A stretch of 64,000 nt of DNA, taken from contig JAETQI010000014.1 in assembly GCA_021770755.1 (NCBI GenBank), positions 27,264 to 91,263 on the forward strand, written 5' to 3'. This DNA comes from Lachnospiraceae bacterium (GTDB lineage: Bacteria; Bacillota; Clostridia; Lachnospirales; Lachnospiraceae). Shown here piece after piece: positions 16,814 to 25,002 of the stretch; the first letter of the stretch is position 1, and each line of letters starts with the position of its first letter. Below the pieces are notes generated by a model. The model was not told the origin of the DNA. It saw only the letters and a list, made by a program, of their open reading frames with translations, and made no database searches. The position numbers were made by a program, and so were the translations under genes.

Positions 16814-17197
16814 ATGAAAAAAAGAATGTTTCAAAAAAAGGATTTCGTATTGGCGGCAGTGATCGCCATAATAGCGGGGATATCTGCCTTAGTGGTCATG
16901 TTTGCACAGAGCGGCGCCGGAGCGTCAGTGCGCGTTACAGTAGACGGGGCACTTTATGGAGAGTACAGTCTGTCCAAGGAGCAGTCCATTTTCATCGAGA
17001 GTGCATCAGGCTATAACAGGCTTTTGATCAAAAACGGCAGTGCGTATATGGCTGAGGCGGACTGCCCGGACAAGTACTGTATGGACTACAAGCCGGTCTC
17101 CAGGGGCGGGGAGACGATCATCTGCCTGCCGCACAGGCTTGTGGTCGAAGTGACAGGAACAAGGGACGCACATCAGCCGGATGTGGTCGTGCCTTAG
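16814..17197 (+). CDS. NusG domain II-containing membrane-anchored protein
   Basis: A 127-residue protein with one N-terminal membrane helix (about 11-31) after a basic start MKKRMFQKK. The extracellular part reads VRVTVDGALYGEYSL... and ends with PDKYCMDYKPVSRGGETIICLPHRLVVEV. This is the pattern of the NusG-II (KOW-less) family with two conserved Cys, found beside Gx transporter and FMN-transfer genes in anaerobes. Here the next gene is a Gx family transporter, 105 bases downstream, as in many Clostridia. The role of this family is not established; an involvement in quinone-like or flavin-related export has been suggested from context only. The start is uncertain: ATG 16814 fits the family N-terminus, and ATG 16769 is in frame. 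AAGGA at 16793-16797 is 16 bases upstream of 16814. Confidence 0.75.
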   Translation: MKKRMFQKKDFVLAAVIAIIAGISALVVMFAQSGAGASVRVTVDGALYGEYSLSKEQSIFIESASGYNRLLIKNGSAYMAEADCPDKYCMDYKPVSRGGETIICLPHRLVVEVTGTRDAHQPDVVVP

Positions 17198-17302
17198 AGC
17201 ATTTTTCAAACAGCTCTATATATAATTTAGACGATCAAATATGATAGCAATACGATAGTATGTAGTATTAGGTTGTTGAGAATGGATGACAGGAGAATGC
17301 GT

Positions 17303-17794
17303 ATGACAACGAGGCAGGCAGCGTACTGTGCCATGCTGACGGCACTGGCGATGATCTTTGGATATGTGGAGGCACTGATACCGTTTGGGTTTGGCATACC
17401 GGGAGTGAAGCTTGGACTTGCCAATATCGTTATTGTGCTTGCGCTGTATATCCTTCCGGCATATCAGGCATTTGCGATCCAGCTCATGCGCATCGTGCTG
17501 GTCTCCTTCCTGTTTGGGAACCTGTCCATGATGATCTACAGCCTTGCGGGGGGGATCTTAAGTTTTCTGGCGATGGATCTGCTGAAGAGAGCGGATGGTT
17601 TTTCCATCACGGGGGTCAGCATAGCGGGCGGTGTGAGCCACAATCTCGGTCAGTTGATCGTGGCAGTGCTGGTCGTTCAGAATCTCAGGATCGCATTTTA
17701 TTTCCCGGCGCTGATGATCGCAGGGCTGGTCACAGGGTGCCTTACAGGAATGCTGGCGGACCGGATCAAACGGGTGATGGAGTCCTATAAATAG
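17303..17794 (+). CDS. Gx transporter family membrane protein
   Basis: A 163-residue integral membrane protein of the family first named heptaprenyl diphosphate synthase component I and now Gx transporter. It has about five hydrophobic segments and the family signature near the N-terminus: EALIPFGFGIPGVKLGLANIV. A Gly-rich segment (SIAGGVSHNLGQL) comes later. ATG 17303 is chosen because AGGAG lies seven bases upstream; two in-frame ATGs at 17282 and 17297 lack this. The neighbour upstream codes a NusG-II protein, the usual partner. A weak hairpin TAGAGC/GCTCTA at 17195-17218 separates the two genes but has no clear T-run. Substrate unknown; an ECF-like or isoprenoid-linked role is possible. 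Confidence 0.82.
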   Translation: MTTRQAAYCAMLTALAMIFGYVEALIPFGFGIPGVKLGLANIVIVLALYILPAYQAFAIQLMRIVLVSFLFGNLSMMIYSLAGGILSFLAMDLLKRADGFSITGVSIAGGVSHNLGQLIVAVLVVQNLRIAFYFPALMIAGLVTGCLTGMLADRIKRVMESYK

Positions 17795-17824
17795 CGAAAT
17801 GGACAGGAAGAGGGAAGGGAGTCT

Positions 17825-19093
17825 ATGTCAGGAGAAAAACTGATTTTTCACGTGGATGTCAACAGTGCATTTCTGTCGTGGGAGGCGGTGGAGCGCTTGA
17901 AGCACCCGGAGCAGTTTCCGGAGATCACAGTGGATCTGCGCGATATCCCCTCGGCTGTGGGGGGAGACCGCTCCAAGCGGCACGGGATCATACTGGCGAA
18001 ATCCATTCCGGCAAAAAAGTACAAAGTACAGACCGGCGAGCCGATCACGGACGCGCTCAAAAAATGTCCGAACCTGGTGCTGGTCCCCTCGCGCCATGGG
18101 ATATACAGGGAGTATTCGAGGGCGTTCATCTCGATCCTTGAAAGGTATTCGGACAGGATCGAACAGTGTAGTATCGACGAGTGTTTTGTGGACATGACAG
18201 GTACGGAGAAGCTTTTCGGAGCGCCGGTGGAATCTGCCACGCGCATCAAGGATGAGATCTACCGTGAGCTGGGTTTTACCGTCAATGTGGGGATATCCAC
18301 GAACAAGCTGCTCGCGAAGATGGCAAGCGATTTCCGGAAGCCGGATCTGGTGCATACGCTGTTTCCGCATGAGATTCCGGATAAGATGTGGAAGCTTCCT
18401 GTCGGGGAACTGTTCCTGGTGGGAAAGTCGACAGAGCGGACGCTGCACACGCTTGGCATCCACACGATCGGGGAGCTGGCGCACACGGATCCGCAGATCC
18501 TGCGGGGGGCTTTAAAGAAGCAGGGTGAAGCGGTCTGGAAGTTTGCAAACGGTGAGGGCGCTTCAATCATAGAGCCGGAGCCGGCTGATAACAAAAGCTA
18601 TGGGAATGCCACCACGATCGCCTTTGACGTGACAGATGAATCCACGGCGAACATGGTGCTGATGTCCCTTGCCGAGACCGTGGGCAGACGGCTCCGAAGC
18701 GATGCGGCAAAAGCGGAGGTCGTGACAGTCAATATCCGGTACAGCGACTTATCCAGGGTATCGCACCAGTGCGAGCTGCCGCATGCCACGAACATCACTA
18801 ATGAGATATACAGTGTGGCGTGCAGATTGTTTGAAGAGTTGTGGGATGGCAGGCCGGTGAGGCTTTTGGGGATCCAGACCAGCCATATCAGACAGGCAGG
18901 TGACGGCAGACAACTGTCACTCTTTGATGATGGGCGCTATGAAAAGCTGGAGAAGCTTGACAGGGCGATGGACAGCATCAGGGAAAAATACGGCTCTGAT
19001 GCTGTCAAACGCGCGTCATTTTTAAATAATCCTGCTTCTGGGAAGCCGCGGATCGATCCGTCTCCCGGAAAGGAGAAGCATTTTGGCAGATAG
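17825..19093 (+). CDS. dinB: Y-family DNA polymerase IV
   Basis: A 422-residue translesion polymerase. Catalytic carboxylates are D11 in HVDVNSAF and D118/E119 in SIDECFVD; the palm and finger region includes RHGIILAKS and YREYS. The thumb has helix-hairpin-helix character (LHTLGIHTIGELAHTD), and the little-finger domain spans about 240-355. The C-terminal extension has the sequence QLSLFDD, a QLSLF-type beta-clamp binding motif, near residue 361. It copies past damaged template with low fidelity. No LexA (DinR) box was found in the 30 bases between it and the Gx transporter gene; the two may be co-transcribed. It converges on the galactanase gene with only three bases between the stop codons and no terminator. 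Confidence 0.93.
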   Translation: MSGEKLIFHVDVNSAFLSWEAVERLKHPEQFPEITVDLRDIPSAVGGDRSKRHGIILAKSIPAKKYKVQTGEPITDALKKCPNLVLVPSRHGIYREYSRAFISILERYSDRIEQCSIDECFVDMTGTEKLFGAPVESATRIKDEIYRELGFTVNVGISTNKLLAKMASDFRKPDLVHTLFPHEIPDKMWKLPVGELFLVGKSTERTLHTLGIHTIGELAHTDPQILRGALKKQGEAVWKFANGEGASIIEPEPADNKSYGNATTIAFDVTDESTANMVLMSLAETVGRRLRSDAAKAEVVTVNIRYSDLSRVSHQCELPHATNITNEIYSVACRLFEELWDGRPVRLLGIQTSHIRQAGDGRQLSLFDDGRYEKLEKLDRAMDSIREKYGSDAVKRASFLNNPASGKPRIDPSPGKEKHFGR

Positions 19094-19096
19094 GGA

Positions 19097-21214
19097 TCAG
19101 TCGATCTTGTTCAGGGTGAAGTCGTCGATCGTTCCCCAGCCCTTTGCACCGCACTTGATGTGTGCGCCGATCGTGAGTGTGCCGTCAGTGACGGTTATGG
19201 AGGATACTGTCGGCTCCTGCCAGTTGGCATAGCCCTGCGCAGTAAAGGCATCGGAGGACACCGTGTCACCAGCCTTTGCATAGAGTGCCATCTCGGCGCT
19301 ATCGTCGATGTCGCCGCCCTGGAAGTAGGCTTTGAGTTCATAGGTGCCAGGTTCGAGATCTGTAAATTCCTGCTCGATCGAGAAATCCATGTCGGATTCT
19401 GACCAGAAGTGGAAAGAATACTCGCCAGTGTGCGCGTCGCCTTCCTTCTGCTGGAAATCTGTCGGATTTTTGCCGCCCTCGTAGGTGACAGTCCACATGG
19501 AGGTGTCAGTGTCCTCGAAGCCTGGATTGGACACATAGTTGAGCCGCTCCACATTGACGATGCAGATGACCTCGGTCTGATCGTCCGAAGCGGCATTCTC
19601 ATCGAGGATCCTGCCTGTGACCTCGTAGTGCCCTGCCTTGGAGGTATCGATATTGCGCACCATTTCCTCGTACCATTCGACAGGCATGGAAGCGTTCAGG
19701 GCGCGGTTGTTGTAGACAACGTCCACAGTCCCGGGCATCTCCACGTCGGAGCCGATATTGCAGGTGACAGTCGGAACGTTGACCATGTCGATCGCAGGCT
19801 CGGCGTTCGTGCCGTATTTTAACCATTTGAATGTATTTAAGGATTCCAGCGGTTTTCCGTCAGCGCCAAACAGCGCCTGATTGTCCCAGGAGCATCCGCC
19901 GTAGTACTGTCCGGCATCTTCGGGATCATATTCCGAGGCGTAGCTGCTTGCCCAGCCTGAGCCAAACTCTTCCCAGATCGGGCTGTTGTCAGCGTTCGCG
20001 TCGCCGACGGTGATCCATGCGCCCTCCCAGTAGAATACGCCGAGCGCGCCGGCTTCGTCTGCCGTGGCGCAGACATCGCGGAGCGCTGTGGACTGGCTCT
20101 GTACGGTGGCACCGTAAGCGTCGATCAGGTCACCCTCGCTGACACTGTTGCCGGAACCGTCCGTGTCCTCTGTCGTATAGCAGTAGGCAGTCTCTGCGAT
20201 GAGCGTCTCCTTTCCGTACTTGTCCTGGATATTTTTCATGACATTTTTAATATTCTCAAAGCTTCCATGCCAGTAAGGATAATAGGACAGGGCAAAGATG
20301 TCATAGTCTACCTGGAAGGAGGAGAGCTTGTACAGGATCGAGTCGATATTGTCATAATCCTCGGCATTGGTATAGTGAAGGGCGACTTTGATGTCGCTGC
20401 CGCAGCTTGCTGAGACTTCACGGACCGCCTTGCTCCCTGCGCTCATGAGTTTTGCCACATTGGGGATCTGCGTCTCGCCCGCCATGCCGTTGTTGGTCTC
20501 GTTTCCGACCTGTACCATGCCGACATCGACGCCGTTGTCCAGAAGCTGTGTCAGACTGTCCTTCGTGTACTCGTACAGGGCGTCTGCTTTCTCGTCGATG
20601 GACATGTCAACCCATGCCTTGGGACACATCTGCTTGGCAGGATCTGCCCAGAAGTCGGAGTAATGGAAGTCGATGCAGACTTTCATGCCGTTTTCGGTGG
20701 CGCGCTTTCCGAGTGCGATCGCAGTGGCAAGATCGTTGTTCCCGCCGCCGTATCCATTGCCGTCCTCGTCGAAGGGATCATTCCAGACGCGGATGCGCGC
20801 ATAGTTGACGCCGGCCTCCGCCATCGTGGTAAACACGTCCTGCTCTGTGCCGTCGGCGTCAAAGTACTTCACGCCGCTCCTCTCTTCGGCAAGGATGGAA
20901 GAGACATCCATGCCCCGGATAAAGCTGTCGGAGAGATCGGGGATCGGTTCCACATAGATGCCGGCATCTTCTGCGGCGGTGGGCAGCGGATACAGGGTGT
21001 TTAGCACTACCTGGTCACTGCCGGATGTGTCGTCGCTCTCGGTGTCAGGAGCAGTTGTCTCTGGGACAGCCGTCTCGGAAGATACTGTCTCTGCAGGGGT
21101 ATCGGCGGACGACGGCTGTGATGCTGTCTGCCCGGCACCGGAACCGCAGCCGGTGAAGGACAGAGCGGACAACGTCATTGTTAATAGCAGCATTGTCAGT
21201 TTTTTGTTTTTCAT
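19097..21214 (-). CDS. Secreted GH53 endo-beta-1,4-galactanase lipoprotein with Ig-like and carbohydrate-binding modules
   Basis: A 705-residue extracellular lipoprotein. The signal ends at lipobox FTGC (C23), followed by a Ser/Thr/Asp-rich linker. The GH53 catalytic domain (about 95-480) has acid/base E239 in VGNETNNG and nucleophile E341 in LIAETAY, with ARIRVWNDP and IDFHYSDFWADP, classic for arabinogalactan endo-1,4-beta-galactosidases. An Ig-like domain (about 490-570, MPVEWYEEM, GHYEVTG) and a C-terminal jelly-roll module (NPGFEDTDTSMW..., ending in FTLNKID), which resembles galactan-binding CBM61, follow. It degrades plant pectic galactan outside the cell, pointing to a gut or plant-degrading lifestyle. 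The start at 21214 follows GGGAGGT with five-base spacing; the frame is open further upstream to 21310 without a ribosome-binding site. No transporter or other glycosidase genes adjoin. Confidence 0.92.
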   Translation of the reverse strand: MKNKKLTMLLLTMTLSALSFTGCGSGAGQTASQPSSADTPAETVSSETAVPETTAPDTESDDTSGSDQVVLNTLYPLPTAAEDAGIYVEPIPDLSDSFIRGMDVSSILAEERSGVKYFDADGTEQDVFTTMAEAGVNYARIRVWNDPFDEDGNGYGGGNNDLATAIALGKRATENGMKVCIDFHYSDFWADPAKQMCPKAWVDMSIDEKADALYEYTKDSLTQLLDNGVDVGMVQVGNETNNGMAGETQIPNVAKLMSAGSKAVREVSASCGSDIKVALHYTNAEDYDNIDSILYKLSSFQVDYDIFALSYYPYWHGSFENIKNVMKNIQDKYGKETLIAETAYCYTTEDTDGSGNSVSEGDLIDAYGATVQSQSTALRDVCATADEAGALGVFYWEGAWITVGDANADNSPIWEEFGSGWASSYASEYDPEDAGQYYGGCSWDNQALFGADGKPLESLNTFKWLKYGTNAEPAIDMVNVPTVTCNIGSDVEMPGTVDVVYNNRALNASMPVEWYEEMVRNIDTSKAGHYEVTGRILDENAASDDQTEVICIVNVERLNYVSNPGFEDTDTSMWTVTYEGGKNPTDFQQKEGDAHTGEYSFHFWSESDMDFSIEQEFTDLEPGTYELKAYFQGGDIDDSAEMALYAKAGDTVSSDAFTAQGYANWQEPTVSSITVTDGTLTIGAHIKCGAKGWGTIDDFTLNKID

Positions 21215-21245
21215 GTTGACCTCCCGTATTTTCATAAGTAACCTT

Positions 21246-21254
21246 ATTATAGCA
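21246..21254 (-). promoter_or_regulatory. Extended -10 promoter for the galactanase gene
   Basis: Minus strand TGCTATAAT, an extended -10, about 32 bases before the start codon. There is no good -35 at the right distance. Confidence 0.55.
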
Positions 21255-21344
21255 CAGGTCCTGGAAAGAAAAATAACAAAAAAGGAAACAAAAGGCGCAA
21301 AATCTTCCACAATTTCAGATTGTGTGGTAAAATAACAGGAAATA

Positions 21345-21357
21345 AGAAACCGTTTCT
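21345..21357. promoter_or_regulatory. Perfect 13-bp inverted repeat, possible operator
   Basis: AGAAAC-C-GTTTCT between the divergent galactanase and DJ-1 genes. The symmetric CG-containing core resembles operators of LacI-family regulators; no such regulator gene is in the window. A possible -10 (TATAAT, 21364-21369) of the DJ-1 gene lies directly downstream. Confidence 0.35.
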
Positions 21358-21407
21358 AAAGGTTATAATATTTATGATAATTATGAATAGAAAGGATGAA
21401 TGATATC

Positions 21408-21974
21408 ATGAAAAAAAGGGCAGCAGTTTTTTTTGCAACAGGATTTGAGGAGGTCGAGGCGCTCACAGTAGTTGACCTGCTCAGGCGCGCCGGGATCGAG
21501 ACCGTCTGCGTCTCGGTCGGAAACGAGGAGCATGTGACAGGAAGCCATGACATCACTGTGAAGATGGATATCAAGCTTGACCGTCTGGATTTCAGGCTGC
21601 TTGATGTCCTGGTCTGCCCGGGAGGGATGCCGGGCACGAAAAATCTCGAGGCGTGCGAGTGGCTCATAAAGAACATCAGGGCGTCATACGAAAATGGAAA
21701 ATATATCGCGGCGATCTGTGCGGCGCCAAGCATCTTTGCCCATATGGGACTTCTGCAGGGCAGGAAAGCCTGCATCTATCCGGGGATGGAGGATGAGCTG
21801 TATAAAAACGGAGCCAGTGTGTACCAGGATGGGAATGTCGTGAAGTCGGGTACGATCATAACAAGCCGCGGTGTGGGCACGGCGATCCCTTTTGCACTCG
21901 AGATCGTGGCAGCGCTTTTGGACAGGGAAACGGCGGACGGCCTCGCCAGGAGTATCGTATATACAGAAGCGTGA
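21408..21974 (+). CDS. DJ-1/PfpI (ThiJ) family protein
   Basis: A 188-residue protein of the DJ-1/ThiJ superfamily: FFATGFEEVEALTVVDLLRRAG at the N-terminus, the strand-loop LVCPGGMPG, and the nucleophile elbow AAICAAPSIF, where Cys lies at about residue 106. The conserved Glu of the family is in the FEEVE segment. Members act as deglycase-like stress proteins or of unknown role; function is not predictable here. Start ATG 21408 is preferred, since AAAGG at 21391-21395 is 12 bases upstream; the in-frame ATG 21396 directly abuts that site. It is divergent from the galactanase gene, with a 13-bp palindrome between. Confidence 0.9.
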   Translation: MKKRAAVFFATGFEEVEALTVVDLLRRAGIETVCVSVGNEEHVTGSHDITVKMDIKLDRLDFRLLDVLVCPGGMPGTKNLEACEWLIKNIRASYENGKYIAAICAAPSIFAHMGLLQGRKACIYPGMEDELYKNGASVYQDGNVVKSGTIITSRGVGTAIPFALEIVAALLDRETADGLARSIVYTEA

Positions 21975-22018
21975 TCATAAGGGATCGTAATATTATTGTA
22001 TGAATAATCGTAAAAATT

Positions 22019-22047
22019 TTGACAACTTATGCATCCAATGTTATAAT
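22019..22047 (+). promoter_or_regulatory. Consensus sigma-A promoter of the che-like operon
   Basis: TTGACA (22019-22024), 17-base spacer, TATAAT (22042-22047) with an upstream TG. The leader to cheR is about 110 bases, with no stable fold seen. Genes to 27579 follow with short gaps. Confidence 0.87.
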
Positions 22048-22162
22048 CAGAAATATAATGCGTAATTATATAGTAAGGAACTGCCGGCAATTATTTGTCA
22101 CCAGTTCCTAAGCGATAAGAGCATTATGATATATAAAATCAAGCAGATAGAAGGTTTCTCAA

Positions 22163-22966
22163 ATGATAACAGAACAGGAGTTTCAAAGGGTGGCAGCCTA
22201 TGTGAAAAATAAGGCAGGCATTAACTTAAATGAAAAAAAGGTTTTGGTTCAGGGAAGGCTTGATAGTTATATGCAGCGAAAGGGATACAGTTCCTACGGT
22301 GAATTTATGGATCGCGTGGAGAAGTTTCCCACAGGACCTGAGGCGGAGGATCTGATGAATGCCCTCACGACGAATCATACGTATTTCTGGAGGGAGTATG
22401 AGCAGTTTTTGTTTTTGAAGCAGGAAGTGTTTCCTGAACTTAAGAGACGCACAGAGAGCACGAGGGACTGGCACATCTGGTGTGCCGCCTCGTCGACAGG
22501 GGAGGAGCCGTATACACTGGCGATGCTCTGCAAAGACTTTCTGGGTCTCGAGCAGGAAGGGTGGGATACCAGGATCCTTGCCACGGACATTGACACGAAG
22601 GTCCTGGAGAAAGCAGTAAAGGGCGTCTATGCCAGAAACTCTGTGGAGCAGTTGCCGCATCAGTATGTGCGCAGGTTTTTTAAGCAGATCAGCCAGGAGG
22701 AATACCGGGTGAAGGATGAGCTCAAGCGGGAAGTGCTGTTCCGGCAGCTCAACCTGATGAACCCGCTTCCCTTCAAGAAGCCGCTCCATGTTGTCTTTAT
22801 CAGAAATGTCATGATCTACTTTGATGAACCGACAAAAGAGAGGCTGTTGAACAATATTTATGAGAAGATGGCTCCTGGCGGATATCTTTTTATCGGTTCG
22901 ACAGAATCCATGGGACAGAATAATACCCAGTTTCAGTATGTAAGACCTTCCATATACAGAAAGTAG
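22163..22966 (+). CDS. cheR: Chemoreceptor glutamate methyltransferase CheR
   Basis: A 267-residue SAM-dependent methyltransferase that methylates Glu residues on chemoreceptors. Residues 1-75 are the all-alpha N-terminal domain (ITEQEFQRVAAYVKNKAGI); the catalytic domain shows WCAASSTGEEPYTLAML, the SAM-binding motif, ILATDIDTKVLEKA, and VFIRNVMIYFD. The C-terminal GSTESM motif is present. This is the usual length. It begins a six-gene cluster with cheB 12 bases downstream. The closest chemoreceptor gene in the window is the hydrogenase fusion at 181, 20 kb away. Confidence 0.95.
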   Translation: MITEQEFQRVAAYVKNKAGINLNEKKVLVQGRLDSYMQRKGYSSYGEFMDRVEKFPTGPEAEDLMNALTTNHTYFWREYEQFLFLKQEVFPELKRRTESTRDWHIWCAASSTGEEPYTLAMLCKDFLGLEQEGWDTRILATDIDTKVLEKAVKGVYARNSVEQLPHQYVRRFFKQISQEEYRVKDELKREVLFRQLNLMNPLPFKKPLHVVFIRNVMIYFDEPTKERLLNNIYEKMAPGGYLFIGSTESMGQNNTQFQYVRPSIYRK

Positions 22967-22978
22967 GGGAGGTTTGAT

Positions 22979-24007
22979 ATGGAAAAGTTAAAGGTATTGC
23001 TGGTGGTAGGAAATCTTGAAATGAAAAGACACCTTGACAAGATCCTCAGTGCGGATCCGGATCTTGATGTGGTGGCGGAGGCGAACAACGCCTACACTGC
23101 GAGGGATAAGATCATAGAGTGTGACCCCGATGTAATGCTCCTGTGTCATGATCTGCCAAGGATGCCTGGGATCACATTCCTGGGGAAACTCATGCCGCAG
23201 AGGAGCACCCAGACGATCGTCATAGCAAAGCCGGAGTTTGAGGATGAAGCCTACCGTGCAGGTGCGAAGGATTTTATCGTCTGCGGGGATCACAGCGAGA
23301 TCCTTGAACATGAGAATATCTGCAACCGGCTCAAGAAAGCGGCTGGCGGTGAGTGGCTTGCCAATGCAAAGAAGGCGCCTGTTCTGCACGCGGCACAGAT
23401 GACAAGAAGTTCAGGCAGCGAGGGCGACACGACAACATCGATCATTGCGATCGGTGCTTCGACGGGAGGAACGGAGGCGATCGCCACTGTGGTGAGAGGA
23501 CTTCGGAGAGACATTCCGGGCATTGTGATGGTGCAGCATATGCCGGAGGGCTATACGCAGATGTATGCCCACAGGCTGGACAACGAGGGGGAGGTTTCCG
23601 TGAAGGAAGCCGTATCCGGAGATGTGGTCAAACCCGGTCAGATCCTTCTTGCCCCCGGCGATAAGCAGATGCGCATCGTGAAGATCAACGGCAGATTTCA
23701 GGTGGAGTGCAAGCACGGGCCAAGGGTGACGGGGCACTGTCCGTCGGTGGACGCACTCTTTGAGTCGGTGGCACGCGTAGCCGGAAAAGAGGCGATCGGC
23801 GTGCTGATGACCGGGATGGGCAGCGACGGCGCCAAAGGGCTGCTGGCTATGAGAAATGCCGGTGCGCGCACGATCGGACAGGATGAGAAGACCTGCATCG
23901 TGTACGGTATGCCCAAGGTGGCATACGAGATCGGGGCAGTGAAGTGGCAGGTGCCGCTGGAACAGATCGCACAAAAAATATATTACCTGCTCGATAAGCG
24001 CCAGTAA
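22979..24007 (+). CDS. cheB: CheB methylesterase with a degenerate receiver domain
   Basis: A 342-residue chemoreceptor glutamate methylesterase/glutamine deamidase. The C-terminal catalytic domain has an intact triad: S161 in IGASTGGTEA, H187 in VQHMPEGY, and D283 in GMGSDGAKG. The N-terminal receiver is unusual. The acidic pair normally found at VVDDS is VVGN, and the phospho-acceptor position in the LDxxMPRMDG motif reads LCHDLPRMPG, so Asp is Cys. The receiver fold is otherwise recognisable (LKVLLVV..., PDVMLL..., AGAKDFIV). It probably cannot be switched on by phosphorylation and may be constitutively active or controlled by other contacts. It sits between cheR and a cheY-like gene with strong SD GGGGAGG. 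Confidence 0.92.
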   Translation: MEKLKVLLVVGNLEMKRHLDKILSADPDLDVVAEANNAYTARDKIIECDPDVMLLCHDLPRMPGITFLGKLMPQRSTQTIVIAKPEFEDEAYRAGAKDFIVCGDHSEILEHENICNRLKKAAGGEWLANAKKAPVLHAAQMTRSSGSEGDTTTSIIAIGASTGGTEAIATVVRGLRRDIPGIVMVQHMPEGYTQMYAHRLDNEGEVSVKEAVSGDVVKPGQILLAPGDKQMRIVKINGRFQVECKHGPRVTGHCPSVDALFESVARVAGKEAIGVLMTGMGSDGAKGLLAMRNAGARTIGQDEKTCIVYGMPKVAYEIGAVKWQVPLEQIAQKIYYLLDKRQ

Positions 24008-24049
24008 AGCGACAAACAATGATAGAAAAGAAAATATAGGAGGTAAACT

Positions 24050-24445
24050 ATGAGAATATTAATAGCAGAAGATGACTTTGCCAGCAGAAAGGCGATCTTA
24101 AAGTTTTTGTCAGAGTACGGCGAGTGTGACGTTACAGTTGACGGGATGGAGGCGATCGATGCCTTTATGATGGCGCTTGAGGATGACGAACCGTACGACC
24201 TCGTCTGCCTGGATGTCATGATGCCTGTCATGGATGGTTATCAGGCACTCAAAAATATCCGCAATATCGAGCGGGAACATAATGTGACACAGGATGATCA
24301 GGCAAAGGTGATCATGACGACCGCACTGAACGAGGAAAAGAATGTCAAGATGGCGTTTGACCTGGGCTGTACCGTATATTGTGCGAAGCCGATCGATGTG
24401 GAAAAACTGAGAGGCATCCTTGAGAAGCTGGGATTTAATCAATAA
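24050..24445 (+). CDS. CheY-like single-domain response regulator
   Basis: A 131-residue stand-alone receiver with all phosphorylation residues: acidic D9/D10 in IAEDDF, phospho-acceptor near residue 56 in CLDVMMPVMDGY, the Thr of VIMTTAL, and the Lys of YCAKPID. There is no output domain, so it acts by protein contact, as CheY or as a phosphate sink. It lies between cheB and cheW. The likely donor in this cluster is the PAS kinase two genes downstream, as no CheA is present. Whether it binds a flagellar motor cannot be told, as no flagellar gene lies in the window. The SD is AGGAGG. Confidence 0.92.
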   Translation: MRILIAEDDFASRKAILKFLSEYGECDVTVDGMEAIDAFMMALEDDEPYDLVCLDVMMPVMDGYQALKNIRNIEREHNVTQDDQAKVIMTTALNEEKNVKMAFDLGCTVYCAKPIDVEKLRGILEKLGFNQ

Positions 24446-24486
24446 GAAGAATATGACCTTACAGAGACAAAGGGGGACGATTTTGC

Positions 24487-25002
24487 ATGGAAGAAAAAAC
24501 AGAATTGCTTGAGGCTGTAGAATTGGAAGATACCCGTCAGGGGAAATATATGACCTTCTGTATCGGGAGCGATGTTTTTGGCATTGAACTCAAATATGTC
24601 AATGAGATCATACAGATGCAGGCGATAGCACCCATTCCCGAAGTAGAGCATTTTATTAAGGGGCTGATCAACTTAAGGGGCAAGATCATACCGGTGATCG
24701 ATGTGGCGGACCGGTTTGGGAAGGAGCTCTTTGAGTACAATGACCGGACCTGTATCATAGTCGTAGATGTCCAGGGTGTCACAGTCGGATTGATCGTAGA
24801 GACGATCTCGGAAGTGGTGTCGATCGAGGAACAGGACATTTTGCCTCCGCCAAGCGTGTCCAAGACAAACGCGCAGGCAAAGTTCATCCGCGGGATCGGC
24901 AAGATCGGCGACAGTGTGAAGCTTCTGCTGGATCCTGTCAAACTGTTGAGTGACGAGTCACTTGATTTTACGGAGAAGCAGGAAGAGGAAGAGGAAGAAT
25001 AA
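24487..25002 (+). CDS. cheW: CheW chemotaxis coupling protein
   Basis: A 171-residue adaptor of the CheW type, built of an SH3-like fold: GKYMTFCIGSDVFGIELKYVNEII, then IPEVEHFIKGLINLRGKIIPVIDVADRFG, the conserved region that contacts receptors and CheA, and GLIVETISEVVSI. The C-terminus ends in an acidic run (EKQEEEEEE) not common in CheW. Classically it links chemoreceptors to CheA. The following gene, a PAS kinase, starts at the base after its stop codon, so translational coupling is likely. This suggests CheW here may connect to that kinase or to a CheA encoded elsewhere. Confidence 0.92.
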   Translation: MEEKTELLEAVELEDTRQGKYMTFCIGSDVFGIELKYVNEIIQMQAIAPIPEVEHFIKGLINLRGKIIPVIDVADRFGKELFEYNDRTCIIVVDVQGVTVGLIVETISEVVSIEEQDILPPPSVSKTNAQAKFIRGIGKIGDSVKLLLDPVKLLSDESLDFTEKQEEEEEE

